A DNA stretch of 9,234 nucleotides from a bacterium UBP6_UBA1177. Its GTDB lineage: Bacteria > UBP6 > UBA1177. The stretch lies in assembly GCA_002310995.1 (NCBI GenBank), contig DBYV01000050.1:1-9234 (forward strand), written 5' to 3'. The first letter of the stretch is position 1, and the number at the start of each line of letters is the position of its first letter. The notes below the pieces were generated by a model. That model was not told the origin of the DNA. It made no database searches and worked only from the letters and a program-made list of their open reading frames with translations. A program made the position numbers and the translations under genes. Shown piece after piece: positions 6,545 through 9,234 of this stretch.

Positions 6545-8980
6545 TTACACCGCACCACTCATAATCCACGTTCCTTTTTTGAGCCACTTTTCTGCGGCTG
6601 CGCGGATCATTTCGGGAGTGATGGAATTTATGATTTCAAGCTGGCGAAGGTAAGTACCCGCTTTTATTCCCAGAACTTCTTCTACCGCCATATTTTTCGC
6701 ATAGAAGCTGCTGCTCTGGAGAACTTTCGCGAAGTTTGTGGCAAGGGTGTTTTTGGTTTCGTTCAGGCGTTCTTCGACAAGTTTTCCGCTTCTGATCTCA
6801 TCGACCGCTTTCTCAAAAACTTCCTGGACCGCCTTGATCTTTTCGGGGCTTGTTATCGCTGCGAACATTTCGGCTCCGCCGACCGGAGTGTTCGTTCCAT
6901 AAAAAGTGAAAGTGTAGACAAGGCCGCTTTTTTCCCTGAGTTCGGTGAAAAGAGGCGATCTTTCGCCGGTGAGATAACATTCAAGAAGCTGCATCGTCTC
7001 GAAATCCTTGTCGTAGTGCGTCGGGCCTCTGAAAATTTTCGTAATGTATGCCTGATCTTTGCCTTTAAGCGGGATCTTTATCGTTTTTCCGCTCAGAGGT
7101 TTGGTGATACGCGCCGGGAATGCAAGCTGGCTTTTCCCTGATTTGAAGCCTGAAAGCAGACTTTTTGCCGTTTCCGTGTCGGCGGCACCCGCGATAGAGA
7201 TCGCAAAATCGTTTTTCTCCATAAAAATATCGCGGACTTTTCTTGCATCTTCAAGCGTCATCTTGGAAATCGCTTCTTCGGTTCCGTCTGACGGATACTC
7301 CCACGGCGTTCCGGCGAAAAGCTCTTTGCAGGCCGCTGTTTTGATGTGATATCCCGGATATTCCTTCATCATCGAGATATTTGAAAGGGCGTTCAAGCGC
7401 TCTTTTTCAAAGTCGTCCTCTTTGATTTTGTTGTTGAAAAATCTTTCGATGATTCCCGTAGCTTCCTCGGTGAAGCTGTCGCGCGCCGTCCATTCGAGCC
7501 CTGCGTAGGAATTGCTGTTGAGGGGTTTTATCTTTATTCCGAATTTGTCGAGAAAGCTGTTGGTCTCGTCGAAACTCATGCCGTCGGCAGATGCGAAAAT
7601 CGAAGAGACTGCGAGTTTGAAAGAGCCGGGAAGCCCTTTCAGATCCATAGCAGCGCCACCTTTTTTGAGGATGCAGCCGCTGATGAAAGGAGAAGCGTCA
7701 AGCTTTTTGACGAAGCACTTTGTCCTGCCGTTTTTAATGATTTCGCGCTCTTTGTTTTTGTCATCGCCTTTTTTTGCCGGGAATTCGAACGAATTTATGT
7801 CGAAAGTGCATCGCGGCGACTTCATGAAGCCTGTAAAAACCTTGTCGAAACCAAGCCATTCACGCTTGAAAGTGTTCAGATCCTCGGCTGTGAGATGGAA
7901 AAGTTCGTAAAAATAGTCTCTGTCGAGCTTTTCCGCGTCTTTGAAGAGAAGATAGCTTTTTCCCATGATCGCAGGGGTGTTTCCGAGCCCTTCCGAATTG
8001 AAAAATTCCTTGCTGAGGAGCACTTCGCGCGCTTTTGCGACCTGGCTCTGCGTGAAAACGAGGCCGTTCCAGATCTCAGCCCATTTTTCGAGACGGCGCT
8101 TTATGTTTGAAGCCGGCATCGCGAAAAGCTGAACGTAGGAAGAGCTCTGAACGCCGCATTCCACCGCCTCGACATAAGAATCGAAGATATTGCTTTCATA
8201 GACAAGGCTGTTGTAGAGAACACCGCTATCCATCCCGTAAGTTATCGAGCTGATGAGGTTCATCACCGCCTCGGTTTTTCCTGTCTGCGACGGGAGTTTC
8301 CACCCTGCGGCGAAGTAGCATTTATTCTGTTTGTGGCTTGTTTCGAACCGTTTTTCTCCTTTCCACGGAGTGAGTTTTCCCTTTTTCCACTCAGGGTTCA
8401 CATCGAGTTTCATCGAGGGTTTTCCGTCGTAGCCGCCTGCGATAACAAGATAAGGTGCATTGAAAACGCGGTTCTTCCAGAAGTCCGCGATCTCTTTTTT
8501 CGTAGCCTTTCCGACTGTGCTTTCTTCGCCTAAAATCTTCTGCCCGTAAATGTGAGAGCTGTAAAGGTTGTGCATCAGGTTTTCATGCAGAGAATCGGTC
8601 GGGTTGTCGTCATACATCGCCATTTCCTCGAGAACGACTTTTCTCTCCTCGTTGAAATCGGCATCGCTGATAGTCAGAAAACTTTCGGCAAAAAGCTTTT
8701 CCATAAACGCAAGAACTTTGAGCGCGTATTTGCTCTGGATCGAAATTTCGAACGCAATCACATCGTTTGAAGTGTAGGCGTTGCTGCTTCCGCCGAGTTC
8801 CGAAACGAACTCGAAAATCGACTTTCCCTTGAACTTGAGCTTGAACGCAAGATGCTCGCAGAAATGGGCGAAGCCAAGCGTTTTATCGTCTTCGAGCGAA
8901 CTTCCGCCCGGAAAACAGAGAGTGATCTCAGTGTATGAAAAATCCTTTTTATACTCAATCACAGGAATTTTTTGAATCAT
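6545..8980 (-). CDS. M16-family zinc metallopeptidase (tandem, pitrilysin-like)
   Basis: This 811-residue protein holds two M16 units in one chain. The N-terminal unit carries the inverted zinc motif HFCEH (H39, E42, H43) and, 76 residues after H43, the third ligand E119 in ERKVVLEEM; E112, the distal conserved Glu, is also present. GGSSNAYTSNDVIAFE (63-78) and a strand near 177-183 are also typical. The second half (about 410-811) lacks HxxEH but keeps the family's C-terminal ELREKSGLVY motif with R682 and Y689, which in related enzymes help bind substrate. It should be an active peptidase that encloses and degrades unfolded peptides in a chamber. There is no signal peptide; the M16 fold begins almost at residue 1, so a cytoplasmic location is likely. 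AAGGAG sits 5 nt before the ATG. It follows the lolA-like gene by 35 nt, probably in one transcript. Exact substrate unknown. Confidence 0.92.
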   Translation of the reverse strand: MIQKIPVIEYKKDFSYTEITLCFPGGSSLEDDKTLGFAHFCEHLAFKLKFKGKSIFEFVSELGGSSNAYTSNDVIAFEISIQSKYALKVLAFMEKLFAESFLTISDADFNEERKVVLEEMAMYDDNPTDSLHENLMHNLYSSHIYGQKILGEESTVGKATKKEIADFWKNRVFNAPYLVIAGGYDGKPSMKLDVNPEWKKGKLTPWKGEKRFETSHKQNKCYFAAGWKLPSQTGKTEAVMNLISSITYGMDSGVLYNSLVYESNIFDSYVEAVECGVQSSSYVQLFAMPASNIKRRLEKWAEIWNGLVFTQSQVAKAREVLLSKEFFNSEGLGNTPAIMGKSYLLFKDAEKLDRDYFYELFHLTAEDLNTFKREWLGFDKVFTGFMKSPRCTFDINSFEFPAKKGDDKNKEREIIKNGRTKCFVKKLDASPFISGCILKKGGAAMDLKGLPGSFKLAVSSIFASADGMSFDETNSFLDKFGIKIKPLNSNSYAGLEWTARDSFTEEATGIIERFFNNKIKEDDFEKERLNALSNISMMKEYPGYHIKTAACKELFAGTPWEYPSDGTEEAISKMTLEDARKVRDIFMEKNDFAISIAGAADTETAKSLLSGFKSGKSQLAFPARITKPLSGKTIKIPLKGKDQAYITKIFRGPTHYDKDFETMQLLECYLTGERSPLFTELREKSGLVYTFTFYGTNTPVGGAEMFAAITSPEKIKAVQEVFEKAVDEIRSGKLVEERLNETKNTLATNFAKVLQSSSFYAKNMAVEEVLGIKAGTYLRQLEIINSITPEMIRAAAEKWLKKGTWIMSGAV

Positions 8981-8985
8981 TTCAA

Positions 8986-8991
8986 CTCCTT
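8986..8991 (-). promoter_or_regulatory. Ribosome binding site of the M16 peptidase gene
   Basis: AAGGAG on the minus strand ends 5 nt before the ATG at 8980. It confirms a start with no room for a signal peptide, which bears on where the peptidase acts. Confidence 0.75.
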
Positions 8992-9015
8992 GAAATATTT
9001 GGTGTTTTTTATTTT

Positions 9016-9234
9016 TTAGAAATCCGTTACTTCGAATCCGGCAGGTATATTGGCTTTGAAATCCTTTTTGTCGAGAGCAGGATTGCGTTTGATGTCGCTG
9101 AAAGTGAACTGGGTCATGTTTTTCATCAGGTCGATGATGATGACACTGTCGATCTCATTGTTTATCGCGGTTATGAAAATGTATTTTACCTGCTGATTCG
9201 GCGTTTTCGGGGTGAGTTTGAGCATTTTCGAGCC
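9016..9234 (-). CDS. lolA: LolA-type outer-membrane lipoprotein carrier protein (C-terminal part)
   Basis: The frame is open from the window edge (GSKMLKLTPKTPN...) and runs 72 codons to a TAA at 9018-9016. The Met at 9225 is internal, not the start. The residues fit the C-terminal third of LolA: a strand ending KLTPK, a VKYIFITAINNEIDSVIIID pair of strands, an aromatic TQFTFSDIKRNPALDKKDFK segment, and a closing PAGFEVTDF like the family's F-x-PPxGxEV end. LolA ferries lipoproteins across the periplasm from LolCDE to the outer membrane, so this supports a diderm envelope. The N-terminal two thirds, with the signal peptide, lie outside the window. A more distant LolA-like protein is possible. 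Confidence 0.72.
   Translation of the reverse strand, partial: GSKMLKLTPKTPNQQVKYIFITAINNEIDSVIIIDLMKNMTQFTFSDIKRNPALDKKDFKANIPAGFEVTDF

Overview
This 9.2 kb window looks like ordinary chromosomal DNA from a diderm (Gram-negative-type) bacterium of moderate G+C. The evidence for a diderm is the C-terminus of a LolA-type lipoprotein carrier and a secreted protein resembling an outer-membrane beta-barrel. Shine-Dalgarno sequences of the AGGAGG type precede several genes. I cannot assign a phylum: MutL and MiaA are too widespread, and the other proteins are not ones I can tie to a lineage.

Plus strand, left half (1-5105). The last 22 codons of an unidentified gene end at 69. After a short gap with a plausible promoter and a strong ribosome binding site comes a tightly packed run of four genes. 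They encode a GAF-domain protein with a receiver-like N-terminus, an unrecognised membrane-anchored protein with a large extracytoplasmic region, the mismatch-repair protein MutL, and the tRNA dimethylallyltransferase MiaA. Gaps are 5 and 6 nt, and mutL and miaA overlap by 4 nt, so the four are probably one transcription unit. mutL-miaA adjacency is also known in enterobacteria; the two upstream genes have no obvious link to repair or tRNA modification.

Minus strand, right half (5110-9234). Read from high to low coordinates, these are the truncated 3' end of a lolA-like gene, an 811-residue tandem M16 metallopeptidase without a signal peptide, and a 433-residue secreted beta-barrel-like protein. 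The last has a long Ala/Glu/Pro-rich segment after its signal peptide, built partly from three 48-bp tandem repeats. It has its own candidate promoter in the AT-rich 133-bp gap and is probably expressed separately. It converges on miaA with only 4 nt between the stop codons.

I found no tRNA, rRNA, CRISPR array, insertion sequence, integrase, attachment site or phage gene, and no non-coding stretch over 300 bases. I do not see a clearly novel system. The points most worth a second look are the unrecognised membrane protein upstream of mutL, the repeat-bearing and cysteine-bearing linker of the barrel protein, the pseudo-receiver of the GAF protein, and a substitution in the MutL endonuclease motif.
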